From: an uncultured Parabacteroides sp.
GTDB taxonomy: Bacteria > Bacteroidota > Bacteroidia > Bacteroidales > Tannerellaceae
Direction: 5' to 3'
Length of the DNA stretch: 49,543 bases
NCBI GenBank assembly: GCA_900547435.1
Contig: URGO01000002.1
Coordinates: 1-49,543 of the forward strand
The notes under the pieces were generated by a model that was not told the DNA's origin, searched no databases, and was given only the letters and a program-made list of their open reading frames with translations. This document shows positions 13,875 to 23,839 of this stretch, piece after piece. How positions within the stretch are numbered: position 1 is the stretch's first letter; each line of letters starts with the position of its first letter. A program made the position numbers and the translations under genes.

Positions 13875-16800
13875 ATGAAAGTAAGAGCATTTTTTATTTC
13901 TTTGCTGATAGTGCCGGCACTGAGTTTCTCGGCTTATCAGGTGATAGCCGGACAAAAGACGGCGGAGGATAAGGATTGGGTGAGCGAGGCTATTGCCCGT
14001 CAGGATTCATCGGAAGTAATTCGCTCGTTGATTGAAAAGATGAGTGGAGATCTGGAAAAGGATTATGACAAGTTCCCGGAGCTTATCCATGAGGTAGAAG
14101 ATTATACGCGGAGTCTGAGCGATTCGGCCACGATTGCTTTGTTGCATTCGCTTACGGCTGAGATGTATCAGACCTATTTCAATAATAACCGGAGGAATAT
14201 TCAGCAACGCACCGACTTGCAAGGGTATATTCCGGAGGATATGCGTGAATGGACGGCAAATCTGTTCACGCGGAAGATAACCGAGGAACTGAACGCTTCG
14301 TTGGCTCCGGTGAAGGCTTTGCAAAACACACCGGCCACGCGCTTTGCCGAGGTGTTGAAACTGGGCGATGATTCCCGCATACTTCGGCCTACGTTATATG
14401 ATTTCCTGTTCCAACGGGCTATTGGTTTGCAACCTTCGGATGATTTCTATCGGCGTTGGATAGATTTCCGGGCTTCGCAAGTAGGCAATCCGAAAGCGGA
14501 ATTGCTGGTCTCGTTGGACTATTTGAGGTATCGGTTGGGGCGTGTTAATACGGATGCCTATAAATCGGGACTGGACTCGTTGGCCGGAAAGTTTACCGAT
14601 AAGGATTGTCAGTTGGAAATTGATTTGGCACGACTCCAATGGATGGAATCCACGCAATATTCCTATCCGGAAGAGGCGCAACGCGATTCGGCACGCCAAG
14701 CCATTTATGAGTTTTGTCGGACCAATATCGGAAAATATGACGGAGAACGGGTAAAGGAATTTCAAAATACGTTGGCAAGCATGGAGATACCGATGCTTCG
14801 TGTCGAGAATACGAATAATGTATATCCGGGGAAGAATCTGGAGTTGCGGGTGACTTACCGGAATACCCCGAAGCTGGTTCTCCGGATTTATCAGAACCTT
14901 TCCGCACCGGAGACGGCTATGCGTAAGCAAAAAGGATTCCGGGGAAAGGTCGTGAAGGAAATCAATTATACCTTCCCGATGCCGAAGCCTTACGAGGAGA
15001 TGGACACGCTCCTTACGGTACCCATGGAGAAGTTGGGTCTATATGAATATGAAATTACGGTTCCGGATGAACAATTGGCGGTCAATGCTCCCTTTAGCGT
15101 GAGCAAGTTTGCGGCTATCAGCCGGATGAACGCGGACGGAATACAGGAGGTGCTGGTAACGGACTTTGAGAGCGGAAAACCTTTGGCGGATGTTCCGGTG
15201 GTTTGCTACAATGTAGAGATGCAATGGAAATCGAAGGTTATCGGAACCGTAAAGACCGATGCCAACGGATTGGCTCTGCTGAATATAAAGAATAGGAAAT
15301 TGATAGATTGCGCCCGTCCGGTTTTGGGAAGCGATACGGCCTCCTTGATTACGAACATATCTTCGTATAACCGGGTAGGAACGGAGGAGCCGAGTCTTAC
15401 CGCTTATCTGTTTACCGACCGGGGGATTTATCGTCCGGGACAAACCGTTTCCTTTAAGGGAATTGTTTATGAGGAAGGGAATCAGGAGTTGCTGGCAAAG
15501 GCGGGTATGAAGTATTCCGTTACGCTTCGCGATGCCAATTATCAGGATATAGCCACCAAGGAATTTACCACGAACGAGTTCGGTTCTTTCCACGGGGAGT
15601 TTACCTTGCCTAAAACTACGTTGAACGGGAATTTTACGTTGGTGTCCGAACATACATCTACCTATATCCGGGTGGAAGAATATAAGCGCCCTTCGTTCCG
15701 GGTGGAAATCGAACCGTTGAAAGAGGAGGTCTCTTTTGGCAAAGAGGTTGTATTGAAAGGAAATGCGATGAGTTTCTCCGGCGTGGGCTTGCAGGATGGG
15801 AAGGTCACATGGACTATCCGGAAACAGCCCTTCTGGTTACGCAGCTATATGATGAATCCGTATGATTATACTACGGAACAGGTGGCTAATGGTACGGTGG
15901 ATGTGGATAAAGAGGGCAACTTCCAAATCCGTTTCACCCCTGAGCGGGGAAGTCAATTGGATAAGCCCGTATTCCGCTCCTATCGGGTAGAAGCAACATT
16001 GACGGATGGCAAGGGGGAAACACAAGCTACCGAATATACTTTCTCGGTGGGCGATGCCGGTATCGTCCTTTCCATAGAGATGGCGAATCAGCTGGAGAAA
16101 GACGAGGCGCAAGCCGTGGTCAAAGCACAGACCGTAAACGGAGAGCCGGTCAATACGCAGGGAACCTATACGATTTTCCGGATGCAGGGAGAAGAGACCG
16201 ATTCTATCCTTGCGGTAGGCACTTTCTCTTCGGGTAAAGCATGGGATAAGTCCGTATTTGCCCAGCTTCCTTCGGGAAAATATCGTTTGCAGGTACATTC
16301 GATGGATAAGCAGGGCGTGAAGGTTGAGAATGCACAGGATTTTGTTTTGTATAGCCTGACCGATAAACGTCCGCCGGTTCCTTCGGTGGAATGGATGCCC
16401 CGTACCAACTTGAATGCTTCGGTCGGTGAAACTGTAAATGTGTTGTTTGGAACTTCCGAGAGCCCGGCGTATGTGTTGTATGAGCTTTTCAATGAACAAG
16501 GAGAATTGCTCAAGCGGGAGCGGGTTACGATGCAAAACGAGAATAGGCATTTCCCGATTCATTTTATAGAATCGTATGGCCAAGGGGTTACAGCTTCGTT
16601 TGTATTTATCAAGGACGGACAACTGAACTCGTCCCGATGCCGGATTAGGAAAAAGGAACCGGAACGGGAATTGACGTTCCGTACCGAGACTTTCCGTGAC
16701 CATCTGTTGCCCGGAAGCGCGGAAACTTGGAAGTTCCGTTTGGGGGATAAGGATTCCTTGGCGGTACAGGCAGAGGTATTGGCTAGTATGTATGATGCCT

Positions 16801-19457
16801 CGTTGGATGAACTGGTACCTTTCGATTGGATTTTCCGTCCGTCACTGCGTTATGCTTTTTGGACTCCTTACTTTATAGATGGCTTTGCTTTTAACAGAGG
16901 CTTTGATAGCGATGCCGGGAATCGGAATTACTGGTCGGTACCCTCGTACGAATATGACGCGATGTATGACGATTGGTACAAGATGCTCAGCCGGAATCTG
17001 TTGTTCTATTCGTCATCGAATGCAGCACTTACCGGAGGTGTTCAATTGCGAGGCGCAAAGGCACTGGCTAAATCGGCGGGTAATGGAGAGATGTTTGCTA
17101 TGGCTGAAGACGCAGCATTGGCCGAACCTCCGGTAGTGGCTGATGTCATTGCGGAAGAGGAGGTAGAATCCGCTATCTTCGGAGCTACTCCAAAACTGAA
17201 CTTGCGCGAGAACTTTGCTGAGACGGTTTTCTTCTATCCCGTATTGCAGACCAACGAGGAGGGCGAAGTCTCTTTCCACTTTACCGTTCCGGAGAGCAAT
17301 ACGACCTGGAAACTTCAGTTGCTGGCACATACGGATAGTCTGGAATATGGCTATCTGTCGAAGACCGTAATTACCTCAAAGCCGGTGATGGTGCAGCCTA
17401 ACCTGCCGCGTTTCTTGCGCGAGGGAGATGAAATGGCGATTGCTTCGCAGGTAGTGAATCAGCTTTCGGAACCGATAAAGGGAGCCGTCACGTTGGAATT
17501 GTTTAATCCGGAAAATGACGAAATATGGATTCGGATGCAGAAACCGGTTAATCTGTCGGCGGATAGCGTGGGAACGGTACAGTGGAACTTCTTGGTCGGG
17601 AACTGGGCTGACCAAGGTGTTGTAGGATGCCGGATTGTAGTCGATACGCCGGAAGGCAGTGACGGAGAGCAACACCTGCTCCCGGTATTGTCTGAGCAGA
17701 TTCTCGTAACGGAAAGTATTCCTTTCTTTCTCATGGAGGATAAGACAACAAAAATCAAACTCCCGAAACAGGCGATGGAAAATCCGTATCGTGTGACGTT
17801 GGAAGTCAGTTCGAATCCGGTCTGGTATGCCGTGCAGGCTTTATCTACATTGAATGAGCCGAAACAAGAGGATATTCTCTCTTGGTTTGCGGTATATTAT
17901 AGCAATACGCTGGTACACTATATAGCCAATGCCCATCCGCGGATCAAGCAGATGATTGCTCGCTGGAGCGCTGAAGGCGGAGATGCCGAAACGTTGCTTT
18001 CCAACTTGGAGAAAAATGAAGAGTTGAAGACAGCCCTCTTGGAGGAAACACCTTGGGTGATGGAAGCGAAAGACGAAACCGAGCAGAAACAGCGTTTGGA
18101 ATTATTGTTTGATATGAACCGGGCCGGACAGGTCAGGAACGAGGCTTTGCAACAGCTCTTGGAACGACAGAACTGGGAAGGTGGTTGGAGCTGGATGAAA
18201 GGGATGCCGGCAAACTTTTCTATGACGTTGCAGATTCTGAAGGGAATGGCGCAATTGGTACAACTGAACGCCGTGCAATATACCGAGGCGGAAAAAGAGA
18301 TGCAGATAAAGGCGTTGCGTTTTTTGGATAAATCGATTCAGGAGGAGTATGAGCGAATGCTCCATTCCGGTGACATAGGTAACATTCGTCCTAATGATGT
18401 GCAGATAGATTACCTCTTTGTACGTAGTTTTTATCGGGATATTCCCGAAGGTGACGCGCGTGAGGCTATTCGTTTCTATACGCAGCAGGCAGCATCCTAT
18501 TGGGATGAATTCGATTTATACAGCCGTGCCGCTATCGCTTGGGTAATGCAGCAGAATGGGAATAAGGAAAAGGCTGCCGAGATATTGGCTTGGTTCCGCA
18601 AGACGGCAACAACGGATGGTGAGAAAGGTATGTATTGGGCAAACAATCGTCCGTCATATGCTTCTCTTTATCAGCCCATCGAAACGCATTGCCTGATTAT
18701 GGCCCTTTTCCATTGGATTGCCCCGGATACGCAAGAGGCGGACAGGATGAAGCAATGGTTGCTGACGCAAAAGCGCACGCAGAACTGGGCTTCCACGCCT
18801 GCCACTCAGAATGCGGTCTATGCTTTGCTGCTTACGGGTAGCGATTGGCTGAGTGACGACTCCCAACTGACCATTGATAATGGAAAGGAACGTATATTTG
18901 CCGATTCACACTATCTGAAGAAGGAATTGTCGGTGGTCAATTCTACCTTGTCTGTTGAGAAGAGTGGGGAAGCTCCTGTCTGGGGAGCCGTTTATATACA
19001 GTATTTCGCTCCGATAACCGAGATAAAGAAACAGAAAGGCGTATTGAATGTAGAGAAGAAGTTGTTTGTCGAAGTGAATAACGGAGACGAGAAACAGCTA
19101 CGTCCGGTATCGGAAGGCGAACCGCTTCGGGTAGGCGATAAGGCGATTGTCCGACTGACAATCCGTACTGACCGGATGATGGATTATGTCTTCTTGAAAG
19201 ACCTTCGGGCGGCCTGCTTCGAACCTGCCGAACCTTTGTCCGGAAGTCAATATCGGGATGGCGTTTGGTACTATCGGTCGTCGAAGGATATTTCCGAGAA
19301 TATGTATATAGAGCATTTGCCGCAAGGCACATTCGTTTTGGAATATCCGGTTTATGTAGCGCGTGAAGGACGGTATGCCGGAGGCATAGCCTCTATCCAG
19401 TGCCTTTATGCGCCGGAGTTTGTTAGTCATACGGAAGGAACAAGGGTAATTTTGTGA
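13875..19457 (+). CDS. Bacterial alpha-2-macroglobulin family protein, no thioester motif
   Basis: This 1860-aa envelope protein begins with a signal peptide (MKVRAFFISLLIVPALSFSA) that lacks a lipobox Cys. The MG2-type FTDRGIYRPGQTVSFKG block lies near residue 510. The A2M signature (RENFAETVFFYP through TSKPVMVQPNLPRFLREGD) spans about 1105-1185, and a helical thioester-domain-like region covers about 1300-1620. Bacterial homologues trap proteases in the periplasm, usually through a C-x-E-Q thioester. No C-x-E-Q is present and the few cysteines lie elsewhere, so trapping would have to be non-covalent. A stretch near residues 1660-1695 (SQLTIDN, SVVNSTLSV) looks like translated intergenic repeat. 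The usual partner pbpC is not adjacent. Confidence 0.9.
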   Translation: MKVRAFFISLLIVPALSFSAYQVIAGQKTAEDKDWVSEAIARQDSSEVIRSLIEKMSGDLEKDYDKFPELIHEVEDYTRSLSDSATIALLHSLTAEMYQTYFNNNRRNIQQRTDLQGYIPEDMREWTANLFTRKITEELNASLAPVKALQNTPATRFAEVLKLGDDSRILRPTLYDFLFQRAIGLQPSDDFYRRWIDFRASQVGNPKAELLVSLDYLRYRLGRVNTDAYKSGLDSLAGKFTDKDCQLEIDLARLQWMESTQYSYPEEAQRDSARQAIYEFCRTNIGKYDGERVKEFQNTLASMEIPMLRVENTNNVYPGKNLELRVTYRNTPKLVLRIYQNLSAPETAMRKQKGFRGKVVKEINYTFPMPKPYEEMDTLLTVPMEKLGLYEYEITVPDEQLAVNAPFSVSKFAAISRMNADGIQEVLVTDFESGKPLADVPVVCYNVEMQWKSKVIGTVKTDANGLALLNIKNRKLIDCARPVLGSDTASLITNISSYNRVGTEEPSLTAYLFTDRGIYRPGQTVSFKGIVYEEGNQELLAKAGMKYSVTLRDANYQDIATKEFTTNEFGSFHGEFTLPKTTLNGNFTLVSEHTSTYIRVEEYKRPSFRVEIEPLKEEVSFGKEVVLKGNAMSFSGVGLQDGKVTWTIRKQPFWLRSYMMNPYDYTTEQVANGTVDVDKEGNFQIRFTPERGSQLDKPVFRSYRVEATLTDGKGETQATEYTFSVGDAGIVLSIEMANQLEKDEAQAVVKAQTVNGEPVNTQGTYTIFRMQGEETDSILAVGTFSSGKAWDKSVFAQLPSGKYRLQVHSMDKQGVKVENAQDFVLYSLTDKRPPVPSVEWMPRTNLNASVGETVNVLFGTSESPAYVLYELFNEQGELLKRERVTMQNENRHFPIHFIESYGQGVTASFVFIKDGQLNSSRCRIRKKEPERELTFRTETFRDHLLPGSAETWKFRLGDKDSLAVQAEVLASMYDASLDELVPFDWIFRPSLRYAFWTPYFIDGFAFNRGFDSDAGNRNYWSVPSYEYDAMYDDWYKMLSRNLLFYSSSNAALTGGVQLRGAKALAKSAGNGEMFAMAEDAALAEPPVVADVIAEEEVESAIFGATPKLNLRENFAETVFFYPVLQTNEEGEVSFHFTVPESNTTWKLQLLAHTDSLEYGYLSKTVITSKPVMVQPNLPRFLREGDEMAIASQVVNQLSEPIKGAVTLELFNPENDEIWIRMQKPVNLSADSVGTVQWNFLVGNWADQGVVGCRIVVDTPEGSDGEQHLLPVLSEQILVTESIPFFLMEDKTTKIKLPKQAMENPYRVTLEVSSNPVWYAVQALSTLNEPKQEDILSWFAVYYSNTLVHYIANAHPRIKQMIARWSAEGGDAETLLSNLEKNEELKTALLEETPWVMEAKDETEQKQRLELLFDMNRAGQVRNEALQQLLERQNWEGGWSWMKGMPANFSMTLQILKGMAQLVQLNAVQYTEAEKEMQIKALRFLDKSIQEEYERMLHSGDIGNIRPNDVQIDYLFVRSFYRDIPEGDAREAIRFYTQQAASYWDEFDLYSRAAIAWVMQQNGNKEKAAEILAWFRKTATTDGEKGMYWANNRPSYASLYQPIETHCLIMALFHWIAPDTQEADRMKQWLLTQKRTQNWASTPATQNAVYALLLTGSDWLSDDSQLTIDNGKERIFADSHYLKKELSVVNSTLSVEKSGEAPVWGAVYIQYFAPITEIKKQKGVLNVEKKLFVEVNNGDEKQLRPVSEGEPLRVGDKAIVRLTIRTDRMMDYVFLKDLRAACFEPAEPLSGSQYRDGVWYYRSSKDISENMYIEHLPQGTFVLEYPVYVAREGRYAGGIASIQCLYAPEFVSHTEGTRVIL

Positions 19458-19531
19458 TTTTGGGATTCTGAGTTTGGTTTGCATATTCTTTTTTTTTTCA
19501 TAAGTTTGCAAGTCAGAAAGATGAATTAAGT

Positions 19532-19608
19532 CTTTAAGTTTGTTGGTTTATGAGTTTTTTAGTTTAAGTCAAAGTATAACAAAAACTTATAAACCAACAA
19601 GCTTAAAG
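19532..19608. repeat. Inverted AGTTTGTTGGTTTATGAG array upstream of ftsK
   Basis: The left arm (19532-19560) and right arm (19580-19608) pair at about 28 of 29 to 30 positions around a 19-nt loop, an unusually perfect hairpin for an AT-rich spacer. The sequence begins about 75 bp after the A2M stop and ends 21 bp before the ftsK start. It could act as terminator of the A2M message or as a leader structure for ftsK. Confidence 0.85.
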
Positions 19609-19629
19609 CTAAAGAACGGAATACTTAAA

Positions 19630-22095
19630 ATGGCAAAAAAAACAAGCAACAAACAAGAGCAAAATAAGAAACCGGGAAAGTGGACTTTGATTAAGACATT
19701 CTTTACGTGCGAGCGGACTCGCTTTGTGACCGGTTTGATACTTTCTATCCTGACGATTTATATAGGGTTGGCACTGATTTCTTTCTTTTTTACGGGAGCT
19801 GCCGACCAAAGTAAGGTGGAGAATGTGCGCATTGAGGATTTATTGGCCAACTTGGGTTCGGTGGAGAATTGGACCGGGGTACGCGGGGCGTTCCTTGCGG
19901 ATCTGCTGATGAACCGTTGGTTCGGTGTTTCCTCGTTTATGATACTTTTTTTCTTGGGCTCGATGGGGGCAAAGCTGATGAACATCCGCAAGATTCGTTT
20001 GTTGAACCGATTCATCTTCTGCCTGGCTACGCTGATATGGGGCTCATGGTTTTTTGCCTTTTTCTTTATCAGCGGATATGAGGATACGTTTATCTACCTG
20101 GGGGGACAACATGGGTATTATATGACGGAAATGTTGAAAAGTAATATCGGTATACCGGGTACTTTCCTGCTACTTTTGGGATTTTTCCTGATTATCGCTA
20201 TCTTTTCCAGTAAAAAAACAATTCCCTTCCTGCAACGTGTCTTTACTTTCGGGTGGTTGACTAAGTGGACACGAAAACGAGCGGATAAAAAGACGGGGGA
20301 ACAAGTGGAGGAGGAAGTGGATGAACCCATGGATGAAGATACCCGTGTACATGAAGAGGAGTTGATAAGTCAACCGGAGAATGAGGCAACAAGACAGGAA
20401 ACTCTGAATAGTGTAGGGGGAGAATCTGTGGAAGAACGGCCAGCCCAACCGGAGCCTGAAACCTTGCCTTCTGAATCTTCCGACGAAGGCCTGGAAGTGA
20501 TTATCCCCCAGGAGGAAGAGACGGAGTTTTCGGTCGAGGTGGCAAAAGAGGAAGAGACGGACAAGCATTGGAAGCAAGAGGATTATAATCCTCGTCTTGA
20601 TTTATCGCATTACACCTTTCCGACCTTGGATTTGCTTGACCCGCATGACCAGGGGAATATTGAAGTAAGTATGGAAGACTTGAAAGCGAATCAGCAGCTT
20701 ATCAAGCAGGCTCTGGAGGATTTTGGTATAAAAATAGCTTCCATTAAGGCTACGGTGGGACCGACTGTTACTTTGTATGAGATTATCCCTGAAGCGGGTA
20801 TTCGTATCGCTAAGATAAAAACTTTGGAGGATGATATCGCCTTGAATCTGGCAGCTTTGCAAATCCGAATCATAGCGCCGATACCGGGCAAGGGTACTAT
20901 TGGTATTGAAGTGCCGAATAAAAATCCGCAGACTGTGTCAATGCAGTCTGTCATTGCCTCAAAGCGTTTCCAGGAATGTAAGTATGAATTGCCTGTCGCC
21001 ATGGGCAAGACTATCACCAACGAAGTCTATATGTTCGATTTATGCAAGACACCGCACTTGCTGGTGGCCGGAGCTACCGGACAAGGAAAGTCGGTAGGTC
21101 TGAATGCCATTATTACCTCTTTATTATATAAGAAGCATCCGGCAGAGCTGAAATTCGTCATGGTAGACCCGAAAATGGTGGAATTCAGTATCTATGCGAA
21201 GATAGAACGTCATTATCTCGCGAAGTTGCCTAATACCGATGACCCGATTGTTACCGAGCCGGCTGATGCAGTGGCTACTTTAAATTCGTTGGTCGTTGAG
21301 ATGGAGAATCGATATAAGTTGCTGGTGGATGCCAATGTGCGTAACATCAAAGAATATAACACAAAATTTATTGGACGTCATTTGAATCCGGAACGAGGGC
21401 ACCGATTCTTACCTTATATCGTGGCGGTAGTGGATGAGTTTGCCGACCTGATTGCAACGTCCGGTCGGGAAATCGAGTTGCCTATCTCACGCATCGCCGC
21501 CAAAGCACGTGCAGTGGGTATACACATGATATTGGCAACGCAGCGTCCGGATACGAAGGTGATTACCGGAACCATCAAAGGAAATTTTCCGAGCCGTATC
21601 GCTTTTAAGGTAGCTTCGATGATTGACTCGCGTACCATTCTGGATGCACCGGGGGCAAATCGCCTGATAGGTCGTGGTGATATGCTTATATCCGTAGCCG
21701 GGAGTGATACCGTGCGTGTGCAATGCGCGTTTGTGGATACGCCGGAGGTAGAGAATATCGTAGAGTATATCAGCAAGCAGGTGGCTTATCCTACAGCCTA
21801 TCTGTTGCCTGAATATATTGCCGAAGGAAGCGAAGGAGGCGGAAACGGAGGACCGGTTGATTTGTCTAATCGTGATCCTTTCTTTGACGAGGCCGCGCGT
21901 TTGATTGTAATTCAGCAACAGGGGTCTACTTCGCTGATTCAGCGTAAGTTCGCCATCGGCTATAATCGTGCCGGACGATTGATGGACCAGCTGGAAGCAG
22001 CCGGAGTGGTAGGACCTTCGGAGGGAAGCAAGGCGCGTCAGGTCTTGATTCCGGATGAATATACTTTGGAACAGTTATTGAATAGTTTAAAATGA
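19630..22095 (+). CDS. ftsK: DNA translocase FtsK
   Basis: This 821-aa protein moves chromosome ends through the division septum. The start is set at 19630 (MAKKTSNKQEQNKK); the in-frame extension upstream lies in the repeat hairpin. Four transmembrane helices fill residues 35-200, and an acidic Glu/Pro-rich linker follows (to about 320). The RecA-like motor has Walker A GATGQGKS (about 480) and Walker B VAVVDEFADL (about 598). The C-terminal gamma winged helix (about 765-821) reads chromosome polarity sites. Its stop overlaps the lolA start, so the two are translationally coupled. Confidence 0.95.
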   Translation: MAKKTSNKQEQNKKPGKWTLIKTFFTCERTRFVTGLILSILTIYIGLALISFFFTGAADQSKVENVRIEDLLANLGSVENWTGVRGAFLADLLMNRWFGVSSFMILFFLGSMGAKLMNIRKIRLLNRFIFCLATLIWGSWFFAFFFISGYEDTFIYLGGQHGYYMTEMLKSNIGIPGTFLLLLGFFLIIAIFSSKKTIPFLQRVFTFGWLTKWTRKRADKKTGEQVEEEVDEPMDEDTRVHEEELISQPENEATRQETLNSVGGESVEERPAQPEPETLPSESSDEGLEVIIPQEEETEFSVEVAKEEETDKHWKQEDYNPRLDLSHYTFPTLDLLDPHDQGNIEVSMEDLKANQQLIKQALEDFGIKIASIKATVGPTVTLYEIIPEAGIRIAKIKTLEDDIALNLAALQIRIIAPIPGKGTIGIEVPNKNPQTVSMQSVIASKRFQECKYELPVAMGKTITNEVYMFDLCKTPHLLVAGATGQGKSVGLNAIITSLLYKKHPAELKFVMVDPKMVEFSIYAKIERHYLAKLPNTDDPIVTEPADAVATLNSLVVEMENRYKLLVDANVRNIKEYNTKFIGRHLNPERGHRFLPYIVAVVDEFADLIATSGREIELPISRIAAKARAVGIHMILATQRPDTKVITGTIKGNFPSRIAFKVASMIDSRTILDAPGANRLIGRGDMLISVAGSDTVRVQCAFVDTPEVENIVEYISKQVAYPTAYLLPEYIAEGSEGGGNGGPVDLSNRDPFFDEAARLIVIQQQGSTSLIQRKFAIGYNRAGRLMDQLEAAGVVGPSEGSKARQVLIPDEYTLEQLLNSLK

Positions 22096-22730
22096 TGAAC
22101 CGAATTGTATTTGTTATTTCATTTATATGGATAGCTTTTGTAGCTTCTGCGCAAAATGCGTCCGAAATATTGGACAAAGCAGCGCAAGTCTATGAACAGT
22201 CGCAAGGCATTAAGGCAAACTTTTCATTGCATACATCAATCCCTCAACAGGGCGTTTCGGAAAGTTTTGAAGGAACAATCCAAATGCGTGGCGATAAGTT
22301 CAAACTTGAAACGCCGGATATGATTACGTGGTATGATGGAAGTACCCAGTGGGCTTATGTCTTGCGTACGGAGGAAGTAAATGTAAGTACACCGGGAGGG
22401 GATGAATTGCAAGTTACTAACCCGGCAGTATTGCTCCGTTCCTATAAGAAAGGGTTCAAGGTTGCCTATCGGGGCATCAGAACTACACGTCAGGCAAAGC
22501 CGGCTTACGATATCGTACTGACACCTAAAGGAAAAAGTGATATTCGGTCCGTGGAGATGCAAGTAGAGAAAGCTACGGGATTTCCGGCTTCGTTTACGAT
22601 AACGGATAAGAACGATGCGACCTACTCGGTTCACATCAGCGCCTGGCAGACCAACGTCAACCAGCCTGATAGCTTTTTTACCTTTAACGAAGCCGATTAT
22701 CCGGATGCGGAGGTGGTGGACTTGAGGTGA
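22092..22730 (+). CDS. lolA: LolA-like outer-membrane lipoprotein carrier
   Basis: This 212-aa periplasmic protein has an N-terminal signal peptide ending near VASAQ. The LolA fold follows: ILDKAAQVYEQSQGIKANF and then strands such as GTIQMRGDKFKLETPDMITWYDG. LolA carries lipoproteins from the inner-membrane Lol transporter to the outer membrane; a LolC/E-type permease gene is in this window at 39049. The start codon overlaps the ftsK stop (ATGATG), the common ftsK-lolA pair. Confidence 0.9.
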   Translation: MMNRIVFVISFIWIAFVASAQNASEILDKAAQVYEQSQGIKANFSLHTSIPQQGVSESFEGTIQMRGDKFKLETPDMITWYDGSTQWAYVLRTEEVNVSTPGGDELQVTNPAVLLRSYKKGFKVAYRGIRTTRQAKPAYDIVLTPKGKSDIRSVEMQVEKATGFPASFTITDKNDATYSVHISAWQTNVNQPDSFFTFNEADYPDAEVVDLR

Positions 22731-22735
22731 ACCTT

Positions 22736-22765
22736 TGAAAATTGAAAGTTGAAAATTGAAAATTA
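22736..22765. repeat. GAAAATTGAAAGTTGAAAATTG unit array
   Basis: Three to four copies of the 9-nt unit (G)AAAATTGAA lie between lolA and trxB. An upstream in-frame TTG of trxB falls in this array, which favours the ATG at 22774. The same family occurs at 29168-29251. Confidence 0.75.
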
Positions 22766-22773
22766 TAAAATAT

Positions 22774-23715
22774 ATGGGATTAACGAATGAAAAGGTCCGT
22801 TGTCTGATTATTGGTTCCGGACCAGCAGGATATACGGCAGCTATTTATGCTTCACGTGCTAATCTTTCGCCGGTATTGTATGAGGGAATACAACCGGGCG
22901 GACAATTGACTACAACAACTGAAGTCGAAAATTTCCCCGGGTATCCCAATGGAGTCACCGGACCGGAATTGATGGAGGATTTGAAGAAACAAGCCCTGCG
23001 CTTTGGTGCGGATATTCGTTCCGGCATTGCTACGGCTTCGGACTTGTCGGCATCTCCTTATAAAATCACTATTGATGGGGAGAAGGAAATCGAGACGGAA
23101 ACATTGATTATCTGTACAGGAGCTACGGCTAAGTATTTAGGTTTGCCGGATGAAGCTAAATATGCAGGAATGGGTGTATCGGCGTGTGCTACCTGTGATG
23201 GCTTTTTCTATCGGAAGAAAAATGTGGCAGTGGTCGGTGGAGGCGATACGGCTTGTGAAGAGGCCATTTATCTGGCCGGACTTGCCAAGCAGGTTTACCT
23301 GATTGTTCGTAAACCCTATCTGCGTGCCTCGAAAGTAATACAGGAACGTGTATTTAAGACACCGAATATCCAAGTGTTATTCGAGCATAACACCATCGGA
23401 CTCTTCGGAGAAAATGGAGTTGAGGGTGCCCATTTGGTGAAGCGCCTGGGTGAGCCGGATGAGGAGAAAGTAGATATCGCTATCGATGGCTTCTTTCTGG
23501 CTATCGGTCATAAACCGAATTCAGATATTTTTAAACCTTGGCTGGAAACAGATGAGGTAGGGTATATCAAGACTATAGAAGGAACTCCCCGTACAAAAAT
23601 ACCGGGGGTATTTGCTGCTGGAGATGTGGCTGATCCGCATTATCGTCAGGCTATTACAGCTGCAGGAAGCGGGTGTAAAGCTGCTATCGAGGCAGAGCGG
23701 TATTTGAGTCTGTAG
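22774..23715 (+). CDS. trxB: Thioredoxin-disulfide reductase
   Basis: This 313-aa flavoprotein uses NADPH to reduce thioredoxin. The FAD-binding motif GSGPAGYTAAIYA is near the N-terminus. The redox-active pair CATC (about 137-140, in ACATCDGFFY) and the NADPH motif GGGDTACEEA follow. The C-terminal FAD motif PGVFAAGDVAD completes the fold. The ATG at 22774 is chosen over an upstream TTG inside the repeat array. Confidence 0.95.
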   Translation: MGLTNEKVRCLIIGSGPAGYTAAIYASRANLSPVLYEGIQPGGQLTTTTEVENFPGYPNGVTGPELMEDLKKQALRFGADIRSGIATASDLSASPYKITIDGEKEIETETLIICTGATAKYLGLPDEAKYAGMGVSACATCDGFFYRKKNVAVVGGGDTACEEAIYLAGLAKQVYLIVRKPYLRASKVIQERVFKTPNIQVLFEHNTIGLFGENGVEGAHLVKRLGEPDEEKVDIAIDGFFLAIGHKPNSDIFKPWLETDEVGYIKTIEGTPRTKIPGVFAAGDVADPHYRQAITAAGSGCKAAIEAERYLSL

Positions 23716-23719
23716 GCTC

Positions 23720-23790
23720 CAGTCGACAAGTTAACGAGTTGACAAGGTTGTTTCGGATTAGGGCTTTATTAGTTTGAGGCCTTGCCAACC
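23720..23790. repeat. GTTGACAAGG-type array between trxB and pepP
   Basis: GTCGACAAGTTAACGAGTTGACAAGG on the left faces GAGGCCTTGCC on the right; the arms are shorter and less regular than at 29850 and 46940, but belong to the same unit family. Confidence 0.6.
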
Positions 23791-23839
23791 GAAAAACAAA
23801 CACTATAAAAATAAAGCGATAATATAAAAATAAAGAGCA

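Noticed and set aside
22756..22773. trxB starting at the TTG at 22756
   Set aside because: It lies inside the GAAAATTG repeat array; the ATG at 22774 gives the normal N-terminus.
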